In this document: positions 15,876-25,510 of the stretch, in pieces
How the letters are laid out: every line of letters starts with the position of its first letter
Position numbering within the stretch: position 1 is the stretch's first letter
Source of the DNA: Zeimonas sp003577305
GTDB taxonomy: Bacteria; Pseudomonadota; Gammaproteobacteria; Burkholderiales; Burkholderiaceae_E
Direction of reading: 5' to 3'
DNA length: 64,000 nt
NCBI GenBank assembly: GCA_030263385.1
Contig: SZOX01000013.1
Coordinates: forward strand, 1 to 64,000
Made by a program: the position numbers and the translations under genes
Notes under the pieces: model-generated
Told to the model about the DNA's origin: nothing
What the model saw: only the letters and a program-made list of their open reading frames with translations
The model's database searches: none

Positions 15876-16769
15876 TCAATCCCTGCGCTCGCGAGACCGC
15901 CCCAGCTCGTACATTTTCGCCCTGACCTGGGCGATATAGCTCGCCCGAATCTGGCACGCGATCAGCCCTGGTCTGCCTTCGAGGAGCCCCAGTCTGAAGA
16001 AGTAGTGGTATGCGAACCAGAGCCAGTGCTCGAAGGGCATTCGAACGATCAGGCTCTTGATTGCGCGCCGTCTCTCTTGCGAGTTTCCGAGAAACCGGGG
16101 CTTGATGGTCTCTTCGCCGTACCGACCTGTCGACAGGTAGCGATGGCGCAACCGGGCCTCCCATGTCGAATACCTGTTGTGGCGCGCTATGTACGCTTCG
16201 AGACCCTTGAAATCTTCATGAATCAGGGGTGTCGTGATGCGTCCGATCGGACCGTCCACGACCACCCGCTCGTGGATCTCCATGTCGAGGCCGTCGCTCA
16301 CATCATCGAAGAGTCGCTCGAAGCGCGCCCGGCCGGCCCTGAACAACAAGACCGCCGCATGAGAGAAGCCTCCGTACTGCATCGGCCGGCCGAGAAAATG
16401 AAAGCCTTTCGTGACCATGAATGCTGCTTCCCGGGGATCTCCGGCGATCGCCTGCGCGATCTCGACCCATAGTGCGTCAGGCACGACCTCGTCGGCGTCG
16501 AGGAGCAGCACCCATGGCGTGGAAAGCGACAGGTTCTCCAGCGCCCACTGCCGCTTCTTCGGGTATCCACCGCCATAGGTGAACTGAACGACTTCGGCAC
16601 CGAAGCGCCTTGCGATTTCGGGGGTCTCGTCCGTGCTGTGGGAATCGAGAACAACGACCCGTTCGGCCGGGCGCAACGCACCGAGGCACCGGGGAAGATT
16701 GGCCGCCTCGTTCTTTACAGCCAGCAAGACCGTGATCGGCAGCCGGCCAACGGTCGTCCCGATGCTCAT
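15876..16769 (-). CDS. Family 2 glycosyltransferase (WaaE/KdtX-like)
   Basis: 297 residues. LPITVLLAVKNEAANLPRCLGAL opens the GT-A fold, with VVVLDSHSTDETPEIA and VLLLDADEVVP (metal-binding DAD). The C-terminal LIHEDFKGLEAYIARHNRYSTWEA and RMPFEHWLWFAYHYFFRLGLLEGRPG are typical of the lipooligosaccharide/EPS GT2 branch. Start ATG 16769 overlaps the UDP-xylose synthase stop (ATGA). Last gene of the EPS operon. It looks like the complete form of the broken gene at 7162-7800. Confidence 0.9.
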   Translation of the reverse strand: MSIGTTVGRLPITVLLAVKNEAANLPRCLGALRPAERVVVLDSHSTDETPEIARRFGAEVVQFTYGGGYPKKRQWALENLSLSTPWVLLLDADEVVPDALWVEIAQAIAGDPREAAFMVTKGFHFLGRPMQYGGFSHAAVLLFRAGRARFERLFDDVSDGLDMEIHERVVVDGPIGRITTPLIHEDFKGLEAYIARHNRYSTWEARLRHRYLSTGRYGEETIKPRFLGNSQERRRAIKSLIVRMPFEHWLWFAYHYFFRLGLLEGRPGLIACQIRASYIAQVRAKMYELGRSRERRD

Positions 16770-17728
16770 GGTGCCGAAGAGAGTAACTGGTCGAAGTAAG
16801 CGATCGTGCTCTTCAAGCCTTCTTCCAGCCTTGTCTTCGGATCCCATTGCAGGCGTTCGCGGGCCAGCGTGATATCGGGCTTGCGCTGCATTGGATCGTC
16901 GGCCGGCAGCGGGCGAAAGACCAGCTTCGAGCGCGAACCGGTGAGTTCCACGATCGTCTCGGCAAGCTGCCGAATAGTGAACTCGTCGGGGTTACCGAGA
17001 TTCATCGGCCCGGCGAACGCAGGCTCGAGGTCCATGAAGCGGATGATTCCCTCGATCAAGTCGTCCACATAGCAGAAGCTGCGCGTCTGCAGGCCATCTC
17101 CGTAAAGCGTGATGTCTTCGCCCTTGAGCGCCTGGACGATGAAGTTGCTGACCACGCGCCCGTCGTTCGGATGCATGCGCGGACCGTAGGTATTGAAGAT
17201 GCGCGCAACCCTGATATCGAGGCGATGCTGGCGGTGGTAGTCGAAGAAGAGCGTCTCCGCACAGCGCTTGCCTTCGTCGTAGCAACTGCGAGGCCCGATC
17301 GGGTTCACGTTGCCCCAGTAGCTCTCTGTCTGCGGATGCACGGCAGGGTCGCCATACACCTCGCTCGTGCTCGCCTGGAAAATCCGGGCCCTCACCCGTT
17401 TTGCGAGGCCAAGCATGTTGATCGCCCCATGCACGCTGGTCTTCGTCGTCTGGACCGGATCGTGCTGGTAGTGGATAGGGCTTGCCGGGCAGGCGAGGTT
17501 GTAGACCTGATCGACTTCGACGTACAGGGGGAAGGTAATGTCGTGCCGCATGAACTCGAATCGTGGATTCGAATGCAAATGTTCGACATTGTCCTTGGTG
17601 CCGGTGAACAAATTGTCCGCGCAGACGACTTCGTCACCGCGTTCGAGCAGGCGGTCGATCAGATGAGATCCCAAAAAACCGGCACCGCCGGTGACGAGGA
17701 TGCGTTTGCGAGGGTTGTAGATGCGCAT
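16766..17728 (-). CDS. UDP-glucuronate decarboxylase (UDP-xylose synthase)
   Basis: Converts UDP-glucuronate to UDP-xylose with bound NAD. 320 residues: GGAGFLG loop (res 14-20), STSEVYGDP, catalytic Tyr150 and Lys154 in YDEGK, and ARIFNTYGPRM typical of bacterial and plant UXS. UDP-glucuronate would come from a UDP-glucose dehydrogenase elsewhere. Coupled by 4 bp to the following glycosyltransferase, which suggests xylose in the repeat unit (inference). Confidence 0.93.
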   Translation of the reverse strand: MRIYNPRKRILVTGGAGFLGSHLIDRLLERGDEVVCADNLFTGTKDNVEHLHSNPRFEFMRHDITFPLYVEVDQVYNLACPASPIHYQHDPVQTTKTSVHGAINMLGLAKRVRARIFQASTSEVYGDPAVHPQTESYWGNVNPIGPRSCYDEGKRCAETLFFDYHRQHRLDIRVARIFNTYGPRMHPNDGRVVSNFIVQALKGEDITLYGDGLQTRSFCYVDDLIEGIIRFMDLEPAFAGPMNLGNPDEFTIRQLAETIVELTGSRSKLVFRPLPADDPMQRKPDITLARERLQWDPKTRLEEGLKSTIAYFDQLLSSAP

Positions 17729-17743
17729 GGAATCACGTCTTAA

Positions 17744-18193
17744 TCACTTGGGTGGAACAGGCGGTTTCTGAAGAATGGCCTTCCAGTTGTCTTCGTAGAC
17801 GCTCAGATGACCCGACATGGATTTCCTGCTCATAGTCAGCGTTCGCTTCCCGCCAGCACGGCTCTCGTTAGGTGCGGAAAGGAACGACCCGAGTTCGTCG
17901 CACGAGAATATGAAAAATCTGCTTCGCGGATTCTCTCGGTCGAGGAGGACTACAACCAGATAGTCGAAGCCTTCGGTCAGCGTTCCGTTGACTGCAAGCT
18001 GTCTTGGCCAGTCTATTGTCTTGACCTGAACGCGCTTCGCGCCGGAGCTGTCGATAACCACGACATCCCAACCCTTTTGGGTTTCACCATGGGCAAGGTA
18101 TGCCTCGACATTCCGTTTGAGAAGTTCTCCAAGAACGAGATACTCCCCTGTAGCGGCAGATACCGAGCGGTTATTGGTCTCGGTGGTCAGCAT
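17744..18193 (-). CDS. Small PD-(D/E)xK-like protein inside the EPS operon
   Basis: 149 residues with GEYLVLGELLKRNVEAYLA, WDVVVIDSSGAKRVQVKT and FDYLVVVLLD. The E...D...QVK order is that of the small PD-(D/E)xK fold seen in restriction and repair enzymes. Its ATG follows the methyltransferase stop with no gap. A nuclease between sugar genes is unexpected: it may be a passenger gene or have a non-nuclease role. I do not recognise a named family. Confidence 0.6.
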   Translation of the reverse strand: MLTTETNNRSVSAATGEYLVLGELLKRNVEAYLAHGETQKGWDVVVIDSSGAKRVQVKTIDWPRQLAVNGTLTEGFDYLVVVLLDRENPRSRFFIFSCDELGSFLSAPNESRAGGKRTLTMSRKSMSGHLSVYEDNWKAILQKPPVPPK

Positions 18194-18849
18194 TCATGGC
18201 CTCCGGGCAATGGCGATCATCGACTTGGCCAGCGCCGGCACCCGCCCGACGCGCTCGAAACGGATATCGGCGAAACCCGCCTCGCGCAGCAACTCCGAGA
18301 GCGTGCGGATCGACCAGAACTTGATGTGCCCGTGATCCCAGAGCGCGGTGAAGTGCGCGTCCATGCGGCCGGTGATCGCCAGCGCGAGATTCTTCCAGTA
18401 GCCGTGGTAAGGCGTGGACACGATGGCCGTGCCGCCCGGCTGCACGAGCGCGAACAAGGTGGCGGCGTAGCGTCGCGGGTCATAGACGTGCTCGACGACT
18501 TCCAGGCTCGTCACGACCGGGAACTGGCCGTAGAGCGCCGCGAGATCGTCATAGGCCGAGCCCTGGTGCAGACTCAGGTGCGGGTAGTGCTCCTTCGCAC
18601 GGGCGATGCCTTCGGTCGAAGGGTCCACGCCGGTTACGTCCCACCCGAGATTCGCGAGTTCGTTGGCAACGCTCCCGTTGCCGCAGCCGAGGTCGAAGAC
18701 CCTTCGCCCCCCCCCCCCCCCCCGATAGTGCTGTCGCCAGAGCAGAGTCTTTCCAGCTCGCGGCGAACGGTTGGAAGGAGATAGTCGTGCGCGCAGGTGA
18801 GCGCTGCGGTGTCCCAGCGGTAGCCGGTAGGCGCCGCTTCCGTGCTCAC
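18194..18849 (-). pseudogene. SAM-dependent methyltransferase, off-frame at a G17 tract (possibly phase-variable)
   Basis: Starts GTG at 18849, overlapping the carbamoyltransferase stop (GTGA). The first 43 residues (STEAAPTGYRWDTAALTCAHDYLLP...) lead into a run of 17 G. As written, translation then leaves frame and stops after 71 residues. With 15 or 18 G it continues into RRVFDLGCGNGSVANELA (motif I), VTGVDPS, VTSLEVVEHVYDP and LVQPGGTAIVSTP, giving 217-218 residues. This is a class I, Methyltransf_11/UbiG-like enzyme. It probably methylates a sugar of the glycan. The gene looks switchable rather than decayed, since both sides are well preserved. Confidence 0.85.
18707..18723. repeat. Homopolymer of 17 C (G on coding strand)
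   Basis: Mononucleotide repeat inside the methyltransferase gene, just upstream of the codons for motif I. Length 17 is out of frame; a multiple of 3 restores it. Tracts this long change length readily by polymerase slippage. Confidence 0.95.
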
Positions 18850-20603
18850 GGCGAGACCCTCGGCTTCATCAATATGTGCCGACCCAGGCAAAGTGCATCC
18901 ATGTCGGTGCGCTCGAAGCACGCATAGGCCTGCTCCGGCGTATCGACGACCGGTTCGTTCTCGTTGAAGCTGGTATTGAGCACAAGCCCGATACCGGACT
19001 TCCGTTTGAATGCCGAGATCAGGCGGTGGTAGAGCGGATTGCTCTCGCGATCGACGGTCTGCATGCGGCCGGTACCGTCGACGTGGGTGACAGCCGGCAG
19101 CCGGTCGCGCCACTCCGGGCGTATCTTCACCACGTGCATCATGAACGGGGTGTCGACCACCTGTTCGAAATAGATACCTGCGTCCTCTTTCAGCACGCTG
19201 GGCGCGAACGGGCGAAACGACTCGCGGCGCTTGATCTTCGCGTTGATCGTGTCCTTCATCGTCGGCACGCTCGGGTCAGCGAGAATCGAGCGATTGCCCA
19301 ATGCGCGCGGCCCCCACTCGCTGCGGCCCTGATACCAGCCCACGACAAGCCCGTCCGAGAGCAGTCGGGCGGCAGTCTCGACAAGCTCCTCATCATCGAC
19401 ACACGACTTCACGAGGAAGCCGCTGCCTTCCGCGACGGCACGCATGCGCTCGTCGGAATATTCGGGTCCCCAGAAAGCATGCTTCATGTGAAAGCGCTCG
19501 GTGCGCCCAAGAACCTGGTGCCAGGTGTAGAACGCCGCACCGAGGCAAGTGCCGTCGTCCGACGCAGCAGCTTGCAGGTAAGGCGTGTCGAACGGCGTCT
19601 CTCGAAGTATTCGAGCGTTCGCCACGCCATTCAACGCGCATCCGCCTGCCATTGCGACCTGGCCGGTGGGAACGAGCTTGTGCAAACGCGTAAGGCAGTG
19701 CACTGCGGCTTCCTCGAAGCGCACCTGCGTCGAACGCGCAATGTCTTTCTCTCGCTGGGTGAGCGGCGAATTCCGTTCGCGCGGCTGCCCGAGCGCCTCG
19801 ACCAGGCGATCGGTGTAAAAGCGCCCCATCGCCACCTGGCCCTTCTCGTCGACGGCGCCGCTTTCACCGCCCTCGTGCATGCCGAAGTACCCGCTCGCCA
19901 GCCGGAACCAATCATTTCGATCGAGCCTGACCAGTTCGGCCATGAGATCCCGGTGGAGATCCTGACCGTATGGCGCCAGGCCCATCACCTTGTACTCCTC
20001 GCCGTATCGGTCAAATCCGATGAACTGGCAAAGCGCGGTGTAGAAGAACCCCAGGCTGTCCGGCAGGGTGACGCGATCGAGAATTTCGATGCGATTCCCT
20101 TCGCAGCGCGCCGCCATCATGCTCGCGAAATCGCCCGAACCGTCGTACGAAAGCCCTGCGGTCACGGTCTCGAACGGCGACAGGAAATAGGCGCTGGCGA
20201 TGTGCGCAAGATGGTGTTCGACGTTCACCGCCTCGAAGCGAAGACGCGAGGGATCTTCCTCGCAGATTTCCGCCAATGATTCCAGCGTGCCCTTCGTTTC
20301 CCGGTTGCGACGGAAGTGCTCTACCACCGCGCCCGCAGCCTTCAAGGGCCTTTGCGCCACGTAGGCCAGCTTCGCGGCGTAGTTCGCCTTCGGGTCGCGC
20401 GCCATCGCGACGTGCGTCACATCGCGCAGCGTCAACCCCGCATCCGACAGCAGCCTGCGAATGGCGTGCTCGGGGAACGCCGGGGAGTGCTTGATGCGTG
20501 CGCCCAAGCGCTCCTCGGCAACGGCACCGACCAGTTTTCCGTCGACCACGAGACACGCTGCCGAGTCGGCGTGGAAGGCGTTGAACCCAAGAATGACTGC
20601 CAT
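18846..20603 (-). CDS. NodU/CmcH-type O-carbamoyltransferase
   Basis: Transfers a carbamoyl group from carbamoyl phosphate to a sugar hydroxyl. 585 residues, normal for the family. The N-terminal Kae1-like domain has VNVEHHLAHIASAYFLSPFE (metal-binding HHxxH) and GLSYDGSGD. The C-terminal YrdC-like domain has GWYQGRSEWGPRALGNRSIL and LNTSFNENEPVV. ATG at 20603 with AGGAGAAG is preferred to the upstream ATG at 20666. It overlaps the following methyltransferase by 4 bp. Carbamoylated sugars are known in Nod factors and some EPS. Confidence 0.93.
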   Translation of the reverse strand: MAVILGFNAFHADSAACLVVDGKLVGAVAEERLGARIKHSPAFPEHAIRRLLSDAGLTLRDVTHVAMARDPKANYAAKLAYVAQRPLKAAGAVVEHFRRNRETKGTLESLAEICEEDPSRLRFEAVNVEHHLAHIASAYFLSPFETVTAGLSYDGSGDFASMMAARCEGNRIEILDRVTLPDSLGFFYTALCQFIGFDRYGEEYKVMGLAPYGQDLHRDLMAELVRLDRNDWFRLASGYFGMHEGGESGAVDEKGQVAMGRFYTDRLVEALGQPRERNSPLTQREKDIARSTQVRFEEAAVHCLTRLHKLVPTGQVAMAGGCALNGVANARILRETPFDTPYLQAAASDDGTCLGAAFYTWHQVLGRTERFHMKHAFWGPEYSDERMRAVAEGSGFLVKSCVDDEELVETAARLLSDGLVVGWYQGRSEWGPRALGNRSILADPSVPTMKDTINAKIKRRESFRPFAPSVLKEDAGIYFEQVVDTPFMMHVVKIRPEWRDRLPAVTHVDGTGRMQTVDRESNPLYHRLISAFKRKSGIGLVLNTSFNENEPVVDTPEQAYACFERTDMDALCLGRHILMKPRVSP

Positions 20604-20617
20604 TCTTCTCCTGTCGT

Positions 20618-21790
20618 CTACGTCACTTGGACACATTCGGGCCGCGGCCCCATCCCGAGGAGCCACGAATAGACGGCTGCGGTCTCACGGGCAATCTCGG
20701 CCCAGCCGAAACGGCGCACATATTCCCGCCCACGCTCGCCCATCGCCCACCGCTCGTCGTCTCCGAGCGCCATCGCTTCGCGCAGCGCAGCCACCAGCGG
20801 CTCCACGCCGATCTCGATCCACCACCCGCAACGCCGGGTTTCCAGGTCGGCCCAGGGCGCGCCGCGCGTCGTGATCACCGGCAGCCCGTGCGCCAGCGCT
20901 TCGGCAACCACGACGCCGAAGTTCTCGCTGAAAGTCGGCAGCACGAACAGGTCGGCATCCAGATACGCCGCGGATTTCCGTTCCCCGTCGACCTCGCCGA
21001 TGTACTCGATCGATTCGGCGACCCCGAGTCGTCGCGCCAGAGCCGTCACCTCGGCGAGGTGTCCGCCCTCGTCGGGACCGGCGATGCGAAGGCGCCAGCC
21101 GCGCGGCGCAAGACGCGCCCACGCCTGGACGAGGTTCATCAGGCCCTTTATTGGATGCACCCGGGACAGGAACAGGACGTTGCGCACGCGCTCATGCGCT
21201 CGTTGCCACGGCCGACCGGGGCAGAGCGGCGACAGGAGGTCGACGCCGTTCGGGATGATGGCGACGGGTTGGCGCAGGCCGAGCTTGCGGATGCTCTCGA
21301 GTTCCTGCCAGGCGGTGGCGATCAGAACGCGCGCCGCATCGAGATCGCTGCGCTGAAAGAGCGCCATGCCGAGGCGCTTCTTCCACGCCTTGTGGCCGAG
21401 TGCCCAGGGCTCCAGCATGCCGTGGGGCTGTAACACGAGCGGTACGCGATGTCTCTGCGCCCACTTGGCCACCCAATGTCCGACGGGTTCCCACAGGCCG
21501 TGGGTGTGTATGACATCGGGCAGGCTGGCACCGATCTGCTTTCGCATCACGCTCAAAATGGGAAGTCCCGCCCTGAGCATTGTCGCGGATGTCGATCGCG
21601 CGACAAGACGATTCACCTTGGTAGAACTTGCTGGCAGCAAATGGTCTCCGGCCAACGCTTGAGTCAGGAGGCTGACCGTGACTCCTCTGATCTCGCCGAG
21701 AGCATCAGTCAGATCACAAACAACCCGTGACGTTCCTCCGGCACTGAGCCTGAGACTGGAAATCACGTGGAGGATGTGAACATCCTTCAT
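20618..21790 (-). CDS. Family 4 glycosyltransferase
   Basis: Retaining GT-B enzyme of 390 residues. The N-terminal acceptor domain has HVISSLRLSAGGTSRVVCDL and PDVIHTHGLWEPVGH. The C-terminal donor domain has NVLFLSRVHPIKGLMNLVQAW and the E-x7-E motif region FSENFGVVVAEALAHGLPVITT. No membrane segment, so probably peripheral at the inner membrane. Its C-terminus is 14 bp from the carbamoyltransferase start. Donor and linkage cannot be read from sequence. Confidence 0.9.
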   Translation of the reverse strand: MKDVHILHVISSLRLSAGGTSRVVCDLTDALGEIRGVTVSLLTQALAGDHLLPASSTKVNRLVARSTSATMLRAGLPILSVMRKQIGASLPDVIHTHGLWEPVGHWVAKWAQRHRVPLVLQPHGMLEPWALGHKAWKKRLGMALFQRSDLDAARVLIATAWQELESIRKLGLRQPVAIIPNGVDLLSPLCPGRPWQRAHERVRNVLFLSRVHPIKGLMNLVQAWARLAPRGWRLRIAGPDEGGHLAEVTALARRLGVAESIEYIGEVDGERKSAAYLDADLFVLPTFSENFGVVVAEALAHGLPVITTRGAPWADLETRRCGWWIEIGVEPLVAALREAMALGDDERWAMGERGREYVRRFGWAEIARETAAVYSWLLGMGPRPECVQVT

Positions 21791-21853
21791 CGGCGCCTTA
21801 GCAGAAATGCCATGCCTGATCGTGAGGCGCCTGTTATTTGCAAGCGGGCGCGC

Positions 21854-22975
21854 CTACGCGCCAATTGCGTGATGATCCCAAGGGGCTCGGGGTCTGTCCC
21901 CGCGCCCATCCGCATGATCAAGGATTGCCCGGAGGTATGTAGCCCCGGCGTCGGCTCCCAGGCATTTCGCCCAATTGACGAGCGAAGTCCGTTGCGTTAT
22001 TCCCAAGCGCCCTCTCTGCACCGCGCGTCCAAGTGCATCCCGCAATTCCATTACGTTCCCGCTGCGAAACACCTCTCCATGCCCGCTCACCTTCACCACC
22101 CAGGCGGAACCGCAGCGATCGCTACAGATTGCAGGAGTGCCTACCATCAACGCCTCTGACACTACTGCGCCCCATCCGTCATGGCGGCTCGGCAGCACCA
22201 AGCAATCGGAGTCCGCCATCACCTGTGGAACGTCGTGCATCGGCAGACGCCCAACCCAGTGGACACGACCCGGCAGGAGGCGTTCGGCCGCAACTCGGAG
22301 GCTGTCTTGCAACGGCCCGAGGCCAACCACCATCAGCTCAACATCCGTCCGCCGCAACTCGGCCAAGGCGGATAACAAAAGATCAAGGCGCTTTCGCTCA
22401 ACAAGTTGCCCAACGAAGACAAAGCGAAAAGGCACGGCCGCGCGTGGCACATGCCGGATCCGTACAGACCACGGTGGAAGAAAGTACGCAAACTCGAAGA
22501 CTTGCCCTGGCGGCACGCCCCGTTCTGCAATCCACCCTGGGGTCCGGTATCCGATGGCGAGCACACCGGCAAGCAGCGTCCGCCATTTCGCGAAGAGGCG
22601 ACGGTACTCCAGCCGCCTTACTGCCCCACGCCACCCGCTGTCGTCCAACGTTTCCAAGATTGCCCACTGACGTAGGCTTCGCGTCGCAAGGCGCCGCTGC
22701 ACAACACCGATCAGGCTGTTTGCTCGGAGACCCTGGCAGATATGGATGGAATCCGATGGAGCCGCTGCTACGAGTTCGGATATCCCTGCCACAGTCGAGG
22801 CTACTTCCGTCCGCACACCAGGCAGGTCGGGGGCTTCCCATCCCTGCAACGCACGGTCTTCCGACATCACCTGCTCGCTGACATACACTACCTTGACACC
22901 CTGACGCGCAAGCGCTGCCGCCAAGCCTGCCATATGAGGGCTAATGATCCGTTGCCAGAACCAGATCTCACGCAT
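21854..22975 (-). CDS. Family 4 glycosyltransferase
   Basis: 373 residues, GT-B fold. FRFVFVGQLVERKRLDLLLSALAEL begins the donor domain, with VMADSDCLVLPSRHDGWGAVVSEALMVGTPAI carrying the conserved acidic motif. The N-terminus (IISPHMAGLAAALARQG) is the usual acceptor-domain opening. Its ATG overlaps the end of the preceding gene by 8 bp, so it is co-translated. Sugar specificity unknown. Confidence 0.88.
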   Translation of the reverse strand: MREIWFWQRIISPHMAGLAAALARQGVKVVYVSEQVMSEDRALQGWEAPDLPGVRTEVASTVAGISELVAAAPSDSIHICQGLRANSLIGVVQRRLATRSLRQWAILETLDDSGWRGAVRRLEYRRLFAKWRTLLAGVLAIGYRTPGWIAERGVPPGQVFEFAYFLPPWSVRIRHVPRAAVPFRFVFVGQLVERKRLDLLLSALAELRRTDVELMVVGLGPLQDSLRVAAERLLPGRVHWVGRLPMHDVPQVMADSDCLVLPSRHDGWGAVVSEALMVGTPAICSDRCGSAWVVKVSGHGEVFRSGNVMELRDALGRAVQRGRLGITQRTSLVNWAKCLGADAGATYLRAILDHADGRGDRPRAPWDHHAIGA

Positions 22976-24227
22976 TCACGCTATGCGCGGTACCGCGACG
23001 CCTCTCGGTCGGCGCGACGTCCAGAAACTTGACCAAGCGTTCGCCGACCGCGCGCTCGTCAAAGATCTCGAAGGCCCGTTGCTGTCCGCGTACCGCCCGA
23101 AGACGCATCCCTTCGACGTCGTCCAGGACCCCCTTAATTCGCTCGGCGAGTTCGGATGCAATAGGTCGGTCAAGAAGAACAGAGTTGGTTTCATCGAAAA
23201 GCAATGGCACATCACTCGCGCGAGTTGCGATAAGCAGCAGGCCATTCTCCGTAATCTCCACCACCTTCGACGGGAAGGTGGTCTCGCTCATTAGAGATCC
23301 CGGGATCCTCAGGGAGAGTGCGGCATGACACTCGAGAAAATCTGACAAAAAGACTTCCTTGGGGAGGTTTCGTCGCCAGAGGAGTTGTACCCGCGATGTT
23401 TGCAAATCCTTCTGCAATGCAGTCAGCTCTGCTTCTCCGCCGCTACCAGTAACATGAAAACAAATCCTAGTCGTGTCTGAACGAAGAGTTGCGGCCAGAA
23501 GCTTCGCGGCATCGCAGAAGACAGATAGCCCCGTATCTCGACACAGGGATCCCCCAAAGTGCACGCGGAGTGGAGCACCTCCTTCGATTCGCGACCACAA
23601 AGCTTCACGTGTATTGGTACGCTCAGCCCACTCCCCGGTCGTGGCGCTGTACACAACGCAGGAGTCCGAGATCGACAGACGCGCAGCTAGTTCCCGAGAA
23701 GCCGTGATCTTGCGGCTTTCCGTTAGCCAAAAACTCAGCCGAAACGTCCCGCGCAGAGCTAGCGCAATAGGGCCCACCTCGTCATCGCGCGGAGCGTCCT
23801 CGATATCCAGAAACGTCCGAACACCCTTCATCCTGAGTACAAGCAATCCAGGAAGATACTCGAGCGCGTGGTTGTAGAGGACCACCCTATCCTCTCGTCG
23901 AACATATCTGGCACAGAACCATCCAAAAGTCAGCGGCGCAAAAAGCTTGCGTAGCCACCGATTGGCGAAAGAGGGGAGAAATACGCTGGTACCGTCATCG
24001 TCACGAAGCACCACCCCTGCAGCAAACCGCCTGGACGATGTCTGTCCAAGCACAGGAATTGAAACCAGCCATACGTTCGCGCCTGTGGTGCGCATGGCTC
24101 GCACGAGAGCGGTCATCTTGTGGGAGGCGGCGGCGACGAGTAGCGGGACACCCATCCGTCTGGAATAGCCCATAGTATTGGCCATTCCACAATAGTAAAT
24201 CCTTGAATGTCTCCGACTTGCGCTCAT
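22968..24227 (-). CDS. Glycosyltransferase-like protein (GT4 type)
   Basis: 419 residues with weaker signature than its neighbours. RVVLYNHALEYLPGLLVLRMKGVRTFLDIED, LRVHFGGSLCRDTGLSVFCDAAKLL and SETTFPSKVVEITENGLLLIATRASDVP fit a GT-B donor domain with the acidic motif. Start ATG overlaps the polymerase stop (ATGA). Codon use is more AT-rich than genes outside the operon. Specificity unknown. Confidence 0.75.
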   Translation of the reverse strand: MSASRRHSRIYYCGMANTMGYSRRMGVPLLVAAASHKMTALVRAMRTTGANVWLVSIPVLGQTSSRRFAAGVVLRDDDGTSVFLPSFANRWLRKLFAPLTFGWFCARYVRREDRVVLYNHALEYLPGLLVLRMKGVRTFLDIEDAPRDDEVGPIALALRGTFRLSFWLTESRKITASRELAARLSISDSCVVYSATTGEWAERTNTREALWSRIEGGAPLRVHFGGSLCRDTGLSVFCDAAKLLAATLRSDTTRICFHVTGSGGEAELTALQKDLQTSRVQLLWRRNLPKEVFLSDFLECHAALSLRIPGSLMSETTFPSKVVEITENGLLLIATRASDVPLLFDETNSVLLDRPIASELAERIKGVLDDVEGMRLRAVRGQQRAFEIFDERAVGERLVKFLDVAPTERRRGTAHSVNA

Positions 24228-25510
24228 ATATTCTTCTTCACGAAGCCAAGATCGGCCTCGGTCAAGCCAGTAGACGAAACGTCTTCCAAAGCTCCGTCAA
24301 CACTCTGGCTCGTCCTGCGCTGAAGTCGATAGATCGTGACAAGCAACACCGCGATCATTAGCCCCCAATACATGCTATAAATATACGGTCGCTGCAGTAA
24401 TGTCAGAAATAGCGCGAAACAAGAAAATCGTAGATGAGGAGCAAAAAAAAGACTACCGAACAAGAGCCATAGTATTATGGCAGCGTACGGAATCCAGACA
24501 AAGATTCCGTATCCAAAATAGATAGAAAAGGGATGCGAACTTTGATCAATACCGGTGAAGTGCTCATACCCAGAGACCTTCGCACCACGCAATGTAATGT
24601 CGACGTCCACTACATCAAAGAAAGACTCGACCTGATGGCTACGGTTGTCGCCGGATAAGCGCCCATCGACTAACTCGACTCGTTTCAGAAAAAATCGATC
24701 TACAAAAGACGCAATATTCTCGTCGTACGTCATTGCGCCGATGGTAACCACAACTGCCACTAGCACGAAATAAAGCGCTCTCCGCGCACCCGAAAATAGA
24801 AGATACGAAACTGCGATGAAGAGCATGGCGAGCGAGCCCGAAATCAATCCGCCAAACAGCACGATCGCCGACCACCTTCTATTTCTCCTAAACGCCTCAT
24901 TCAGGGCGACAGCAATTGTCAGATACATCGCCAGCGCGCCGGGTTCATCAAATAATCCCGCCGGTCGGATCAAATTCCCCCAGACCGAATTAGTGAACGT
25001 CGAAAGATAGAAATAGCTTTCCCGACCGACGAGATCGATCGACGAAAGAGCTGGTCCACCGCTCGCAGCGTATGCAACTGCGATGACCGCACCCACTAGC
25101 AAGGCAGTTGCAAACCGCAAGAGGGTTTTCAGCGATGTCGCATCAACTAAAAGGCGCCACCCGAAGGCCGCTATCAAGACATTGACTGCAAGCCCAGTGA
25201 CCATCAGAAGCTGGCTCCAAGCACCGGATGCCAGTGAACCGAGTACACCAAGTAGCCAGAGTCCACTTAGGGCGTAAATTATGCTTCGCTCTGTTCTCCA
25301 TCGACCTGCTCGGAGTGCGATAAGTACACATACGCCGCCAAGAACGGCGAATAGTTCATTGATTTGCACTCCGATGTAGTAATGGATCACATACGATGGT
25401 AGGACGATAAAGCAAGTCACGAACAAGATGGTTCGCGCGATAATACCCTTCGCCCTCACCTCAACGGAACTTGCGGGTGTTTCCTGATCAACTGCAATCG
25501 TTAACATCAT
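24224..25510 (-). CDS. wzy: O-antigen/EPS polymerase, Wzy-like membrane protein
   Basis: 428 residues with about ten predicted membrane helices (for example TILFVTCFIVLPSYVIHYYIG, LVGAVIAVAYAASGG, IPYAAIILWLLFGSLFFAPHL). A large loop between later helices has RLSGDNRSHQ and GIDQSSHPFSIYFGYGIF, which fits the Wzy periplasmic loop pattern. Polymerises lipid-linked repeat units in the periplasm. Base composition is clearly lower in GC than the flanks, as is usual for wzy genes. Assignment rests on topology and operon context. Confidence 0.8.
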   Translation of the reverse strand: MMLTIAVDQETPASSVEVRAKGIIARTILFVTCFIVLPSYVIHYYIGVQINELFAVLGGVCVLIALRAGRWRTERSIIYALSGLWLLGVLGSLASGAWSQLLMVTGLAVNVLIAAFGWRLLVDATSLKTLLRFATALLVGAVIAVAYAASGGPALSSIDLVGRESYFYLSTFTNSVWGNLIRPAGLFDEPGALAMYLTIAVALNEAFRRNRRWSAIVLFGGLISGSLAMLFIAVSYLLFSGARRALYFVLVAVVVTIGAMTYDENIASFVDRFFLKRVELVDGRLSGDNRSHQVESFFDVVDVDITLRGAKVSGYEHFTGIDQSSHPFSIYFGYGIFVWIPYAAIILWLLFGSLFFAPHLRFSCFALFLTLLQRPYIYSMYWGLMIAVLLVTIYRLQRRTSQSVDGALEDVSSTGLTEADLGFVKKNI

